This document shows positions 45,236 through 54,162 of a stretch of DNA of 64,000 nucleotides, one piece after another. The stretch is from a bacterium (GTDB lineage Bacteria; Myxococcota_A; Bradymonadia; Bradymonadales; Bradymonadaceae), in contig JAUIBR010000010.1 of the NCBI GenBank assembly GCA_030427705.1, forward strand, positions 1-64,000. Reading direction: 5' to 3'. The notes under the pieces are model-generated. The model saw only the letters and a list, made by a program, of their open reading frames with translations. It ran no database searches and was not told the DNA's origin. The translations under genes and the position numbers were made by a program. The stretch's first letter is position 1. Each line of letters begins with the position of its first letter.

Positions 45236-45970
45236 TCACATCTCCGAGCATTCGCGCATGTCGCCGCCCTGCGTATCGACGCAGACGGCCTGGCTGAACT
45301 GTGGGCATCCATCGCAGCTAAATGAACAGCGCTGCATATTGACCGACATCATGTTGTAGACCCCTTCGGCAGTCAGGATCGGATAGTTGGTCGAGATTCC
45401 CTCTGCGCAACCACATGGGTTGAGGTCGGTGCGAAGCGTGCAGTCGTCATCCGTGAGGCAATTGCCGCTAGGGCTTACGCCGCCATTTACGCGTTGTGCG
45501 TATGCGTCGCACTGCATGACTTCAATGAGTTTGCAGGTGTTGTCTTCACAAGTCGCGACCAGCTCTTTGGGTTCGAATGCAGTCCCGGTGTCGTAGCTGC
45601 AGGTTGGTTGGCTGCAAGCAAACGGGTGGGTGCAGGCATTGTCGATGAGCTCTTGCAGGACCGACTGAAAACCTGGGACATCGCTCGTAGACTTCACACC
45701 TAGATTGCACTCGCATTGACCGGCACGCGGCACGATTACGCAATCCGCATCGGTGTTGCAGTCACGCGGCATCCCACGAATGGCCTCAATCATGCGGTTC
45801 TGAACATCACCACATACCTCGACGTTGTTGCCATTATTGAGGTTGTTGCCGTTATTGACGTTGTTCGCGTTGTTCGCGTTGTTGTTGCCGTTGTTCGCGT
45901 TGTTGTCGCTGCCAGAGTCATCCGAGCATGCGGCTAGCGCCACGAACAGAAAGATAGCGATGAATTTCAT
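45236..45970 (-). CDS. Cys-rich lipoprotein with Asn linker
   Basis: 244 residues. Lipobox AAC (Cys15). A NNx linker of about eight triplets follows. The remainder has 16 or more Cys residues in two related blocks (CNTDADCVIVP and CLTDDDCTLRT), suggesting a duplicated disulfide-rich domain. Function is unknown. It starts within the stop of the upstream RCC1 lipoprotein (ATGA), so the two are co-expressed. Confidence 0.75.
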   Translation of the reverse strand: MKFIAIFLFVALAACSDDSGSDNNANNGNNNANNANNVNNGNNLNNGNNVEVCGDVQNRMIEAIRGMPRDCNTDADCVIVPRAGQCECNLGVKSTSDVPGFQSVLQELIDNACTHPFACSQPTCSYDTGTAFEPKELVATCEDNTCKLIEVMQCDAYAQRVNGGVSPSGNCLTDDDCTLRTDLNPCGCAEGISTNYPILTAEGVYNMMSVNMQRCSFSCDGCPQFSQAVCVDTQGGDMRECSEM

Positions 45971-48273
45971 GGGAAAACCAATGTCGGAGTGTTGCGTTCG
46001 GTAGTGGAGTTGTCGCCAATCTGTTCCTCGGCGTTTCGGCCCCAGCAATAAGCGGTTCCGCCGTCCGTTGCGCAGGAGTGTGTACCGCCGGCGCCAACGA
46101 AGTCGGCCGCGAAATTCATGACCTGCGTTGGCGTACGTTTGTCGGCGGTGTCGGCGCCCAGGCCAAGGCGGCTCTCGGAGCCCGTGCCCCAGCAGTAGAT
46201 GCTACCTGTGTTTTGCAGGAAACCGCATGCGTGCGCTTCGCCAGCCGCGATGGCGGAGAATGCCAGTCCTCCCGCGACGATCACAGGTGTGTCATGGGTC
46301 GCATCCATCGAGTCGGTTCCGCATTGTCCATTGGCGTTTTGGCCCCAGCAGTAAGCAGACCCCGTGGCGGTGTATCCAATCGTGTAACCATCACCAGAGG
46401 TCAACCCGATGAATACGGGGTTTGAGACGCTGGCGAGGTCGACTTTCACAGGAATGGAGCTGTTTGTGCTGTTGCCATCTCCTAGCTGGCCAGCGGCTCC
46501 GGCGCCCCAGCAGTAGACTTCATCCGTGGTTGTCAGCGCACAGGTATGGGTTTCGCCGGCAGAGACAGCGACCCAAAGCGCGTTTGCGTTGTCCGCGGGT
46601 TGGGCGATCTGAGTGGGAGCATCTCGGTCGTTGGAGTCTACATTATTGCCCAATCGGCCGTCATCGCCGCGGCCCCAGCAGAAGACCTGGTTTTGGTCCG
46701 ACACTGCGCAGCCATGGTCGTGTGAGGTCGAGACCTGAACGAAGTTCTCGGAGCTGTTGACCTGAGCCGGCGTGTTTTGGTCATTGTTTGTCGTGAATCC
46801 GAGCCGTCCGTTGTTGTTGTCACCCCAGCAGTAGACGTCGTTTCCGCTTCGACCACATGTGTGGTTGTTCGCCGCGTGAATCTCCGCGAAGAGCAGGTTT
46901 GTCTCCACGAGTACAGGCACTGCGCGGTCCGTCGCGCTCGCGTCGCCCAATCGTCCGTTGCCATTGTCGCCCCAACAGATTGCGGCGCCGTTTGGTGCAA
47001 GACCGCAAGAGTGCTCATCGCCGCCTTCGATCGTAATCAGATTCAGCTCGACAGTGGCAGTTGAGGTGCCCATCACGCCTAGGACATCGGCGGTCACGAC
47101 GACGGTGCCAGTCGATCGAGCCCGAAGCTCACCGTTGGCGTCGATGGTCGCGATGTTCGTGTCGTCCACAAACCAACTGATGGTTGGATTTGCCACCGTA
47201 TTGCCGAGCTCATCCATGACCGTGGCCGTGAACTGCACTCGCTCGCCCATGTAAAGGGTGGGGTCCACCTGGTCGATGGTGACACTGTCGATCTGCGGTT
47301 CGAAGACTTCGATATCGATGGAGTCCATTAAACCGTTGAACTCCGCAGAAATTGTGGTCGTGCCTTCAAAATTCGGTGCGACGTAGTTCACTTCGTCTGG
47401 CGTGCCGGGAACGATTGAAAGACTGCCGATCGTCGGCGTATACGCCCAATTCACCGCTTCGCCGCGAACTTCTGCGCCACCTTCTTCGGTCAGGACAGCA
47501 CGAATGCTGAGCTGTCCACCAACGGGTACGCGTTGGTTCATATCTGGGTCCAAAACCAGGCCGGTAATGTTGACTGGTGTGATGGTTACGGTTGCTCGAC
47601 CTTCGATTCCGTCGGAGGTCGCAACGACCTCGGTCGAACCCTCGGCCAATCCACGAGCTAATCCTGAGCTGTCGATACTCAAAATGGTATCGTCGACTAC
47701 GCTCCATGTGATTGGGCGTCCGGTATCATTGCTCATGGCGTCGAGAGCCGTGGCGGTGAATTGTTGTTCAACACCAACACCAAACGTGGCGGGATTTGGC
47801 ATGACGGAAACGCTGGCAACGTTTGTCGCGACGGTAATGGTCGCCGTAGCTGAAATGCCGCCAGCGGTTGCTGTGATGGTTGCGCTGCCAATTCCGGTGC
47901 CCGTGACCAAACCTGCATTGTCGACATCGGCGATATTGTCATCGGAGGAAGTCCACGCAAACGTCGTCGCAACCGGCTGGCTTTGGGCGTCCAATGCCGT
48001 TGCGGTGAGTTGCTGCGTCTGACCGATAATCAAGTCGGCGGTCGTCGGCATTACCTGAACAGTGACGATATTGGTGTTGTTAACGTTGTTGCTGTTGTTG
48101 CCGTTATTGGTGTTGTTGACGTTGTTTGCATTGCCGTCGGCAACACAAAAGCCAGACGTGCAAACAGCGCCATCACCGCAGTCAGCGTCGCTCTCGCACT
48201 CGAGATCGGTGAAACCGCTCTCGTACGTGCAACCAGACAACAGCAGCGCAAACAGCCAGATCTTCCATTTCAT
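45967..48273 (-). CDS. RCC1-repeat lipoprotein with BIG_2 domains
   Basis: 768 residues. Lipobox SGC, an EGF-like ESDADCGDGAVCTSGFC, and a NNx linker. Four BIG_2-like Ig domains (about 70-390), for example VSVMPNPATFGVGVEQQFTATALD, with a SSDDNIADVD-type core. Seven RCC1-type blades follow (about 390-768), each with the core CWGxxxxGRLG. A beta-propeller on the cell surface for binding is likely. The start is the lipoprotein-like MKWKIW; an ATG four codons earlier is possible. Confidence 0.85.
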   Translation of the reverse strand: MKWKIWLFALLLSGCTYESGFTDLECESDADCGDGAVCTSGFCVADGNANNVNNTNNGNNSNNVNNTNIVTVQVMPTTADLIIGQTQQLTATALDAQSQPVATTFAWTSSDDNIADVDNAGLVTGTGIGSATITATAGGISATATITVATNVASVSVMPNPATFGVGVEQQFTATALDAMSNDTGRPITWSVVDDTILSIDSSGLARGLAEGSTEVVATSDGIEGRATVTITPVNITGLVLDPDMNQRVPVGGQLSIRAVLTEEGGAEVRGEAVNWAYTPTIGSLSIVPGTPDEVNYVAPNFEGTTTISAEFNGLMDSIDIEVFEPQIDSVTIDQVDPTLYMGERVQFTATVMDELGNTVANPTISWFVDDTNIATIDANGELRARSTGTVVVTADVLGVMGTSTATVELNLITIEGGDEHSCGLAPNGAAICWGDNGNGRLGDASATDRAVPVLVETNLLFAEIHAANNHTCGRSGNDVYCWGDNNNGRLGFTTNNDQNTPAQVNSSENFVQVSTSHDHGCAVSDQNQVFCWGRGDDGRLGNNVDSNDRDAPTQIAQPADNANALWVAVSAGETHTCALTTTDEVYCWGAGAAGQLGDGNSTNSSIPVKVDLASVSNPVFIGLTSGDGYTIGYTATGSAYCWGQNANGQCGTDSMDATHDTPVIVAGGLAFSAIAAGEAHACGFLQNTGSIYCWGTGSESRLGLGADTADKRTPTQVMNFAADFVGAGGTHSCATDGGTAYCWGRNAEEQIGDNSTTERNTPTLVFP

Positions 48274-48348
48274 AATGTCACGCATTCATGTGGGTTCAGT
48301 CCCCATGATATGCGCAGCAGCGATGGTGGTGCAAGCGGTAGGGTAAGC

Positions 48349-48948
48349 TCAGTACGCGCCGAAGAATTCAGTGACCGGGCAATCGAGCGCGCGGGCAAGT
48401 TTGAACAAGCTCGAAACCGAGGCCGAGCTCTCAGCTCGTTCGATTTGTGAGAGCAGGCTGACGCTGAGTCCCGTACGACGCGACATCTGTTTGAGCGTCA
48501 ACTCCTGCGCCTTACGCCGACGCCGGATATTCTTTCCGATCTCGATGAGCAAAGCTTCTTCGGGGTCAATGAGCAGCCCCTTGTCACGCAGAATCTTTTC
48601 GAGACTTTGGGTGAACTCGTCGATGTCGAACGGCTTTTTGATATAGTCCGACACGTTGAACTTCATGGACTTTACCGCGGTATCCACGGTCGGATTCCCG
48701 GTGAAAATGATGATGGCGATGTCGGAATCGAATTTCCGAATCTCTTCCAACATCTCCATACCGCTCATCCCAGGCATCATGATGTCCAAGACGACGACAT
48801 GAAATTCGCTATCGCGTACGAGTTCCAGGGCTGCGGCTGAATCTTGCCGCGTTTCCACCCTATATCCTTGCTGGGATAGCAGCAGGTCCATGTATTCGCA
48901 GATGTCTTGATCGTCATCCACGATGAGAATTTTTATATCACGAGACAC
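48349..48948 (-). CDS. Response regulator with XRE-type DNA-binding domain
   Basis: 199 residues. An intact receiver domain at 1-120: IVDDD, Asp55 as phospho-acceptor in VLDIMMPG, Thr in FTGNP, and IKKPF. A Cro/CI-type helix-turn-helix at about 135-190 (LTLKQMSRRTGLSVSLLSQIERAESSAS). This output domain is unusual for response regulators, which generally use OmpR, NarL or NtrC outputs. No sensor kinase is adjacent. Likely binds a short operator. Gap of about 205 bases to the next gene has no recognised element. Confidence 0.88.
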   Translation of the reverse strand: MSRDIKILIVDDDQDICEYMDLLLSQQGYRVETRQDSAAALELVRDSEFHVVVLDIMMPGMSGMEMLEEIRKFDSDIAIIIFTGNPTVDTAVKSMKFNVSDYIKKPFDIDEFTQSLEKILRDKGLLIDPEEALLIEIGKNIRRRRKAQELTLKQMSRRTGLSVSLLSQIERAESSASVSSLFKLARALDCPVTEFFGAY

Positions 48949-49153
48949 GGTCCCTCGGGCGTGGTGGGGTCCAAATACTGCACGTCTCTATTACAGTGTA
49001 ATCAAAGTAGAGGCTCACTACCAAGTCAAGTGAGAAATAGTAATGTTTTCAAACGCTTCCCAAATGACGCGGTGTGACAAAACCCCGTTTAGGGCGCTCG
49101 ACGCCGTGGTTTGAGCGAGTATAGTGGGTTCAACACCTACACTCGGTGAGGAA

Positions 49154-49618
49154 ATGGACCCGTTCAAACTTCAGGTGCTCGTGACGGATGTGGCAGCAAT
49201 ATTGCCGATCCGGACAAAAGTGCTTCGCCCACACTTCGAATCCGGTCAATTGGCGCATTTCGATGGCGATGAGGACGAGGATACATTTCATGTCGGCGCG
49301 CAGTTTGACGGGGCCATCGTTGGGTGTGCCTCGTTCATGAAGCGAAACGCTCCTGAGGGGGCGACTGGCGAGTATCAGTTGCGAGGAATGGCGGTTGACA
49401 CAAAATTACAAGGGCGTGGGATCGGCAACCGAATCGTCGATGTAGCGTTGACGGAGCTTGGTCTGCGAGGCGCGACAGGTGTGTGGTGCAACGCACGAGA
49501 AGCCGCAGTAGAGTTCTACAAACGGACCGGATTTCAGATCGCGTCCGACGAATTCCAGATCGAAGGTATCGGTCCGCACTTTGTAATGTGTCGGCCTGTT
49601 CCAGGAGCACTTTCATGA
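49154..49618 (+). CDS. GNAT-family N-acetyltransferase
   Basis: 154 residues. Acetyl-CoA binding motif LRGMAVDTKLQGRGIGNRIVD is clear, followed by VWCNAREAAVEFYKRTGFQI. Substrate unknown. The start is ATG after GAGG, spacing short; a GTG 30 bases upstream is possible. The stop overlaps the start of the M19 dipeptidase gene. Confidence 0.85.
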   Translation: MDPFKLQVLVTDVAAILPIRTKVLRPHFESGQLAHFDGDEDEDTFHVGAQFDGAIVGCASFMKRNAPEGATGEYQLRGMAVDTKLQGRGIGNRIVDVALTELGLRGATGVWCNAREAAVEFYKRTGFQIASDEFQIEGIGPHFVMCRPVPGALS

Positions 49619-50592
49619 CCGCAAAGACGTACGACATGCACGTCGACTTCATCATTCAGCAGCGTTTGTTTCGCTATAATGTCTTGAAGCGACACCGCGC
49701 CGGCATGAAGGGGCAACCCCTATTCTGGCACGCCGATATTCCGCGCATGAGGGAAGCCAACTACGGCGGAGCCTGCCTGGGGATTCACTACTATCCTTGG
49801 GAAAGCGAGCGCGGCTATCGCGAGATGCACAAACAGATCGATTACCTCGACGAAGTAATCGCTTCCGACCCCAATGTGCATCGGGTTCGAAGCCGAGATG
49901 AATGGCAGGTTGCGCGCGATAGTGGCAAGTTAGGTTTGGCGCCGGGTGTCGAAGGCGGTCACATGCTCAACGGCAAGGCCGAACGCGTGGAAGCTTTGGC
50001 TGAACGCGGCGTTGTCTATATGACGCTCACTCACTTCTCGAAAAACCTCGCCGCAACACCTTCGATGGGACGAGGAGCGGATGAGACGAGCGGGCTGACT
50101 GCGTTTGGACGCGATGTTGTGCAGGCGCTCGAAGAGAACGACGTTACGGTCGATGTCGCGCATGTGAACACGCCGGGCGTCTTGGACGTCTGCAAAATGG
50201 CGACAAAGCCCATCCTCTGCACGCATACGGGTGTCAAAGGTGTGCACGACCACGCCCGAAACATCTCGGACGAAGAGATCGACGGCATCAAAGAGTCCAA
50301 CGGCGTCATGGGCATTATCTTCGCCCCGATGTTTCTCGCTGGAACACGTCATGTGTCGTCGGAAGTCGTATTGGACCATATCGAGTACGTCATCGACCGG
50401 GCCGGCATCGAACACGTTGGAATCGGGTCTGATTTCGACGGTTGGGTACCTATCCCAAATGATATGCGAGACTGCACAGACATCGTCATCATCCAGCAAG
50501 GGTTGGCCAAGCGTGGCTACGATGAAGACCAGATCGCTGGCATCATGGGCGAGAATGTGTTTGAACTCTTGAGTGGCAAACGCCACTCTTGA
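49615..50592 (+). CDS. Membrane dipeptidase family (M19) metallo-enzyme
   Basis: 325 residues without a signal peptide. Motifs of the amidohydrolase-like M19 family: DMHVDF near the N-terminus, APGVEGGHML, CTHTGVKGVHDHARNISDE and IGSDFDGW. These give the two-zinc ligands. It hydrolyses dipeptides, possibly with D-residues. GGAG lies six bases before the ATG, overlapping the GNAT stop. The CxxxW protein follows after three bases. Confidence 0.88.
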   Translation: MTAKTYDMHVDFIIQQRLFRYNVLKRHRAGMKGQPLFWHADIPRMREANYGGACLGIHYYPWESERGYREMHKQIDYLDEVIASDPNVHRVRSRDEWQVARDSGKLGLAPGVEGGHMLNGKAERVEALAERGVVYMTLTHFSKNLAATPSMGRGADETSGLTAFGRDVVQALEENDVTVDVAHVNTPGVLDVCKMATKPILCTHTGVKGVHDHARNISDEEIDGIKESNGVMGIIFAPMFLAGTRHVSSEVVLDHIEYVIDRAGIEHVGIGSDFDGWVPIPNDMRDCTDIVIIQQGLAKRGYDEDQIAGIMGENVFELLSGKRHS

Positions 50593-50595
50593 AGC

Positions 50596-51312
50596 ATGAA
50601 GAAAATCAATCTGAAGCTAGTTTTCGCCTGCGACCAGGACTGGGAGCAGATGACTGGAGACGACCGCCAGCGCCATTGTGCTGCCTGCCAGCGCGATATC
50701 GTCGACATGTCGACAATGACCGAAACGCAGGCTCATGCGCATGTTAGCGAGCGTCTGGCGAACCGCGAAGAGCTGTGTGTTCTGTTCCGCCAGTCTGATG
50801 GCAGGTTGAAGTTTGCACCCGAGCAAGTATCCAAGCCACGCCAAGCGATCGCCGCGGCTGCGCTGACGTTAGGGCTGTCAGTGGGTTGCGATTCGCGGCA
50901 GGCGGAAACTCCATCCGCGGTCGAAGTACAAAAGGAGACCGAACCCACAGCTGCACCGGGAGCCTCCGCTGCTCCGACGCCGAAGACAACTCCGGCTCCC
51001 ACCCGACTCGTGCCTGCGAGTGAGCTTCCTGATGAGTGCGAAACGATCGATCCCAAGCGCCTTGCGGAGCTTGAGAAACGGGACCAACACGCAGCTTATG
51101 TCAAAAGCCGTTTGTTTAGACTCGACGTGGACGAGAGCGAGTACGAAGACCTCAAATACGAAGAGAAAGCTATCTACGAGCCGACGACGGTCAGGAACGC
51201 GATCAAGGATTTACATGTGCTTCAGGCCAAGCGGAACAAGCGGAACCGGCCCAAAAACGAACAACGCATCATTTTGGGGCTAATGAAGAGCCCTGGTGAT
51301 CCGCGATACTAA
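50596..51312 (+). CDS. Cys-motif (CxxxW-HCxxC) domain protein
   Basis: 238 residues. The N-terminal 70 residues match an uncharacterised Cys domain seen in many bacteria: Cys12 with DQDWEQMTGDDR, RHCAAC (Cys28 and Cys31), IVDMSTMTETQA, and LCVLFRQSDG (Cys61). Four Cys could bind zinc. A hydrophobic stretch at about 83-98 may span the membrane. A Pro/Ala/Thr linker and a charged C-terminal region follow. Function unknown. Starts four bases after the M19 stop codon. Confidence 0.65.
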   Translation: MKKINLKLVFACDQDWEQMTGDDRQRHCAACQRDIVDMSTMTETQAHAHVSERLANREELCVLFRQSDGRLKFAPEQVSKPRQAIAAAALTLGLSVGCDSRQAETPSAVEVQKETEPTAAPGASAAPTPKTTPAPTRLVPASELPDECETIDPKRLAELEKRDQHAAYVKSRLFRLDVDESEYEDLKYEEKAIYEPTTVRNAIKDLHVLQAKRNKRNRPKNEQRIILGLMKSPGDPRY

Positions 51313-51385
51313 ATTCAGTTTATGCTAGGGGATAAATCTTTGAGCTTCTGTGATAAAAATCTGCTGTGCTGGGTTTTTGTTGAGC

Positions 51386-51412
51386 AGCCTTTTGTCTTTA
51401 TAAACAAAGGCT
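51386..51412. promoter_or_regulatory. Hairpin in the rtcB leader
   Basis: Stem AGCCTTTTGT paired with ACAAAGGCT around the loop CTTTATAA, one bulged T. It lies in a 172-base AT-rich gap without genes, about 70 bases before the rtcB start. No T-run follows, so it looks like leader structure rather than a terminator, though a terminator for the gene before it is possible. Confidence 0.5.
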
Positions 51413-51450
51413 TGTGGTCTTGGGCCGGTTTTGGCATGGACCTTGGATTA

Positions 51451-51503
51451 GTAGTTTGCGAACCTTGAACGTAAGGAGAACGTCATGAAAGGTCGCGAAC
51501 TAC
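51451..51503 (+). promoter_or_regulatory. Stem-loop enclosing the rtcB ribosome site and start codon
   Basis: Left arm 51451-51466 (GTAGTTTGCGAACCTT) pairs with 51489-51503 inside the first codons of rtcB (AAGGTCGCGAACTAC), giving about 15 bp with one bulged A and one G-U pair. Within it, ACGT at 51469-51472 pairs with ACGT at 51480-51483, leaving AAGGAGA in the apical loop. The AUG lies in the internal loop. This would control ribosome access. Confidence 0.6.
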
Positions 51504-52879
51504 GAAATCTCGGTATCCCACGTGAACATGTGAAATTGGCTGTGAAGCTGATTCGCGGTGCGCGAAAAGATGACCATCCAATCCTTGAGATCCGCGAGAA
51601 CATCCGTGCGCTCGCCGCAAATCCATTGGCTTGGACTGAGGATGCCTACTTCGGTGACCTTGCAAAGACCTTGACCGAAGAGCTCGATAAGCCTCGATGG
51701 ACTGAGCGTGAAGAGAAAGCACCTTGGACGCAGTATGGTGCCGACCTCGACGCTCAGGCGATCCAACAGCTCGAGAACGCATGTCGTTTGCCTGTGGCTG
51801 TTCGCGGTGCACTCATGCCTGACGCGCACGTTGGTTACGGTCTGCCAATCGGTGGTGTCCTTGCGACGGAAAATGCGGTGATTCCGTATGCCGTCGGCGT
51901 GGATATCGCGTGCCGAATGAAGCTGACCGTGCTCGATATGCCAACGAATAAGCTCAAGGGCGAGAAAGAGCGGCTCATCAACGTGATCGAGGACGAGACG
52001 CGATTTGGTATCGGCGCGAAGTTCCAGGGCCGAAAGCGTCGTGAGCACGCAGTGCTCGACGAAGCTTGGGATGGTCCTGTGACGAAGGAACTCAAGGACA
52101 AGGCATGGGCGCAGCTCGGCTCGTCTGGTTCCGGTAATCACTTTGTCGAGTTCGGTATCCTTGAGCTTGCTGAAGACGACTTGGGTCTAAAGGCTGGTGA
52201 GTACTTTGCGCTGCTCTCACATAGCGGTTCACGTGGTGCAGGTGCGACCGTCGCATCGCATTACTCGAAGTTAGCTCAGCGATTGCATCCTGAGTTGCCT
52301 AAGGAGCTCAAGCATCTTGCGTGGCTCGATATGGATAGCGAGGAAGGTCAGGAGTATTGGGAAGCCATGAACCTGATGGGCCGCTATGCGGCTGCAAACC
52401 ACGCAATGATCCATAAGCACGTCGCGAAAGCGCTGGGTGCAAAGGTCCTCGCAGATGTCGAGAACCACCATAACTTCGCATGGAAAGAGGAGCACGACGG
52501 CAAGGAGGTCATCGTGCACCGAAAGGGCGCTACGCCCGCCGGCGAGGGTGTGATGGGTATCATCCCTGGTTCGATGGCATCACCGGGCTTCGTGGTCCGT
52601 GGTCGAGGTGACGCGCAGTCGCTTGAATCCGCATCGCATGGCGCAGGTCGTGTGATGTCGCGGAAGAAGGCGAAGACGTCGTTCACGTGGTCCGCGGTCA
52701 AGAAGCAGCTCGACGCCAAAGGCGTCACGTTGATCTCCGCAGGTTTGGATGAGAATCCCGGCGTGTACAAGGACATCAACGAAGTGATGTCCCATCAGAC
52801 GGATTTGGTGGATGTCGTGGCTCGCTTCACGCCGAAGATTGTGAAGATGGCGCCATCCGGCGAGCCGCCCGAGGACTGA
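51485..52879 (+). CDS. rtcB: RtcB-type RNA ligase
   Basis: 464 residues. RtcB joins RNA 3'-phosphate or cyclic phosphate ends to 5'-OH using GTP and manganese. Conserved elements: MPDAHVGYGLPIGGVLA, GVDIACRM, GSSGSGNHFVEF, LSHSGSRG, ENHHNFAW, HRKGATPA, MASPGFVVRG and SASHGAGRVMSR, the last with the GMP-accepting His region. GGAG lies upstream of the ATG, within a stem-loop. No RNA cyclase (rtcA) or sigma-54 rtcR regulator is adjacent. It is monocistronic in this window. Confidence 0.93.
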   Translation: MKGRELRNLGIPREHVKLAVKLIRGARKDDHPILEIRENIRALAANPLAWTEDAYFGDLAKTLTEELDKPRWTEREEKAPWTQYGADLDAQAIQQLENACRLPVAVRGALMPDAHVGYGLPIGGVLATENAVIPYAVGVDIACRMKLTVLDMPTNKLKGEKERLINVIEDETRFGIGAKFQGRKRREHAVLDEAWDGPVTKELKDKAWAQLGSSGSGNHFVEFGILELAEDDLGLKAGEYFALLSHSGSRGAGATVASHYSKLAQRLHPELPKELKHLAWLDMDSEEGQEYWEAMNLMGRYAAANHAMIHKHVAKALGAKVLADVENHHNFAWKEEHDGKEVIVHRKGATPAGEGVMGIIPGSMASPGFVVRGRGDAQSLESASHGAGRVMSRKKAKTSFTWSAVKKQLDAKGVTLISAGLDENPGVYKDINEVMSHQTDLVDVVARFTPKIVKMAPSGEPPED

Positions 52880-53168
52880 GCGGCTTCGCCGCTCAGATTT
52901 CGCGGCCTTGCCGCTCAGAATTCGCTACGCTCAGAATTCGCGGCTTTCGCCGCTCAGAATTCGCTTCGCTCAGAATTCGCGGCTTCGCCGCTCAGAATTC
53001 GCTTCGCTCAGAATTCGCGGCTTCGCCGCTCAGATCGTGCCTGAGATCTGAGCGCGCCAGCGCGAACTCTGAGCGCGCCAGCGCGAATTCTGAGGGAGCG
53101 AAGCGAACCGAACTCTGAGCGCGCAGCGCGAATTCTGAGGCCCAAAGGGCCGAACTCTCCGCGCGCGA
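52880..53168. repeat. CTCAGAATTCGC / GCGAATTCTGAG inverted array
   Basis: The gap between rtcB and the convergent cysteine synthase gene is entirely repeat. The left half has about ten words based on CTCAGAATTCGC joined by short GGCTTCGCC hairpins. The right half carries the reverse orientation, GCGAATTCTGAG with GCGCCAGCGC. The halves can pair into a large imperfect hairpin. It begins at the rtcB stop codon and ends at the next stop codon. Confidence 0.8.
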
Positions 53169-53170
53169 AC

Positions 53171-54124
53171 TCAGTCAATATGCGTGACGTTATCGGCCGG
53201 GTATAGACCTTCAACCGACAGGTAGCGCTCGCCGGTATCACAGATGATGCAGCAGATGGTCTTGCCCTCGTACTCGGGGCGTTTTGCGAGTTGTTCGACG
53301 ACCCAGAGGGACGCGCCGGAGGTGACGCCTGCCATGATTCCTTCGGTGCGGCAAAGCCGTTTGGTCATCTCGAACGCATCGGCGTCGGTGACCTTGATGA
53401 TTTCGTCTGCACGTTCGCGGCCGCGCTGGAAGTTGTCAGTTACAAACCCTGGTCCAATTCCGATGAGCTTGTGTTTGCCCATTTCGCCGCCTGAATAGAC
53501 GGGGCTAGCAGCGGGCTCGAACGCGATGATTTGGATGTCTGGGTTTTGGTTCTTGAAGTAGCGACTCAGGCCTTCAAAGGTACCTGACGTCCCCAAACCA
53601 ATGACCATGGCGTCGATCTGACCTTCGGTCTGCTCCCAAATTTCGGGACCGGTCGTGGCTTCGTGTGCATTCCCATTATTCGGATTGGAGTGCTGATTGA
53701 CGAAAAAGCGCTCGCCAGGTTTTTCTTCGCAGTATTTGATTGCGCGGGCTCGCGAGCCTTTTGTGTGTTCGACGCCAGGCGTCAGAACGACCGCAGCTCC
53801 GTAGGCGTTCAGAATCTTGAATCGCTCAACACTGCAGAGTTCACTCATGAAGATTTTGACGGGAAACCCATGCGCAGCGCCAAACATTGCGATGGCGATC
53901 GCGGTGTTGCCAGAACTCGCCTCAACCAACTCAGCACCAGGTTGAATGCGGCCTTCTTCGAGGGCTTTGGTGACGATGTACTGCACCGGCCGGTCTTTGA
54001 CCGACATGGGATTGAACAGTTCCAGCTTCGCCATGACGTTGACGGGAGCGTTAGGGAAGAGCTTCTTCACACGAAGCATTGGGGTGCGGCCGACGAGCTC
54101 ACTGATGTCATCGATTACGCGCAT
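53171..54124 (-). CDS. cysK: Cysteine synthase-family PLP enzyme
   Basis: 317 residues, the usual length. PLP-binding Lys43 in SVKDRP, the phosphate-binding ASSGNTAIA, GLGTSGTFEG and the C-terminal TSGASLWV segment. It makes cysteine from O-acetylserine and sulfide, or a related beta-replacement product. The OsmC gene lies 38 bases upstream and reads in the same direction. CysM-like use of thiosulfate cannot be excluded. Confidence 0.88.
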   Translation of the reverse strand: MRVIDDISELVGRTPMLRVKKLFPNAPVNVMAKLELFNPMSVKDRPVQYIVTKALEEGRIQPGAELVEASSGNTAIAIAMFGAAHGFPVKIFMSELCSVERFKILNAYGAAVVLTPGVEHTKGSRARAIKYCEEKPGERFFVNQHSNPNNGNAHEATTGPEIWEQTEGQIDAMVIGLGTSGTFEGLSRYFKNQNPDIQIIAFEPAASPVYSGGEMGKHKLIGIGPGFVTDNFQRGRERADEIIKVTDADAFEMTKRLCRTEGIMAGVTSGASLWVVEQLAKRPEYEGKTICCIICDTGERYLSVEGLYPADNVTHID

Positions 54125-54162
54125 AACTTGGGACTCATTTGAAATTTGAAAATCTTAGGAAC

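Noticed and set aside
48949-49153. Small gene or RNA in the 205-base gap
   Set aside because: No frame with a ribosome site or clear structure was found.
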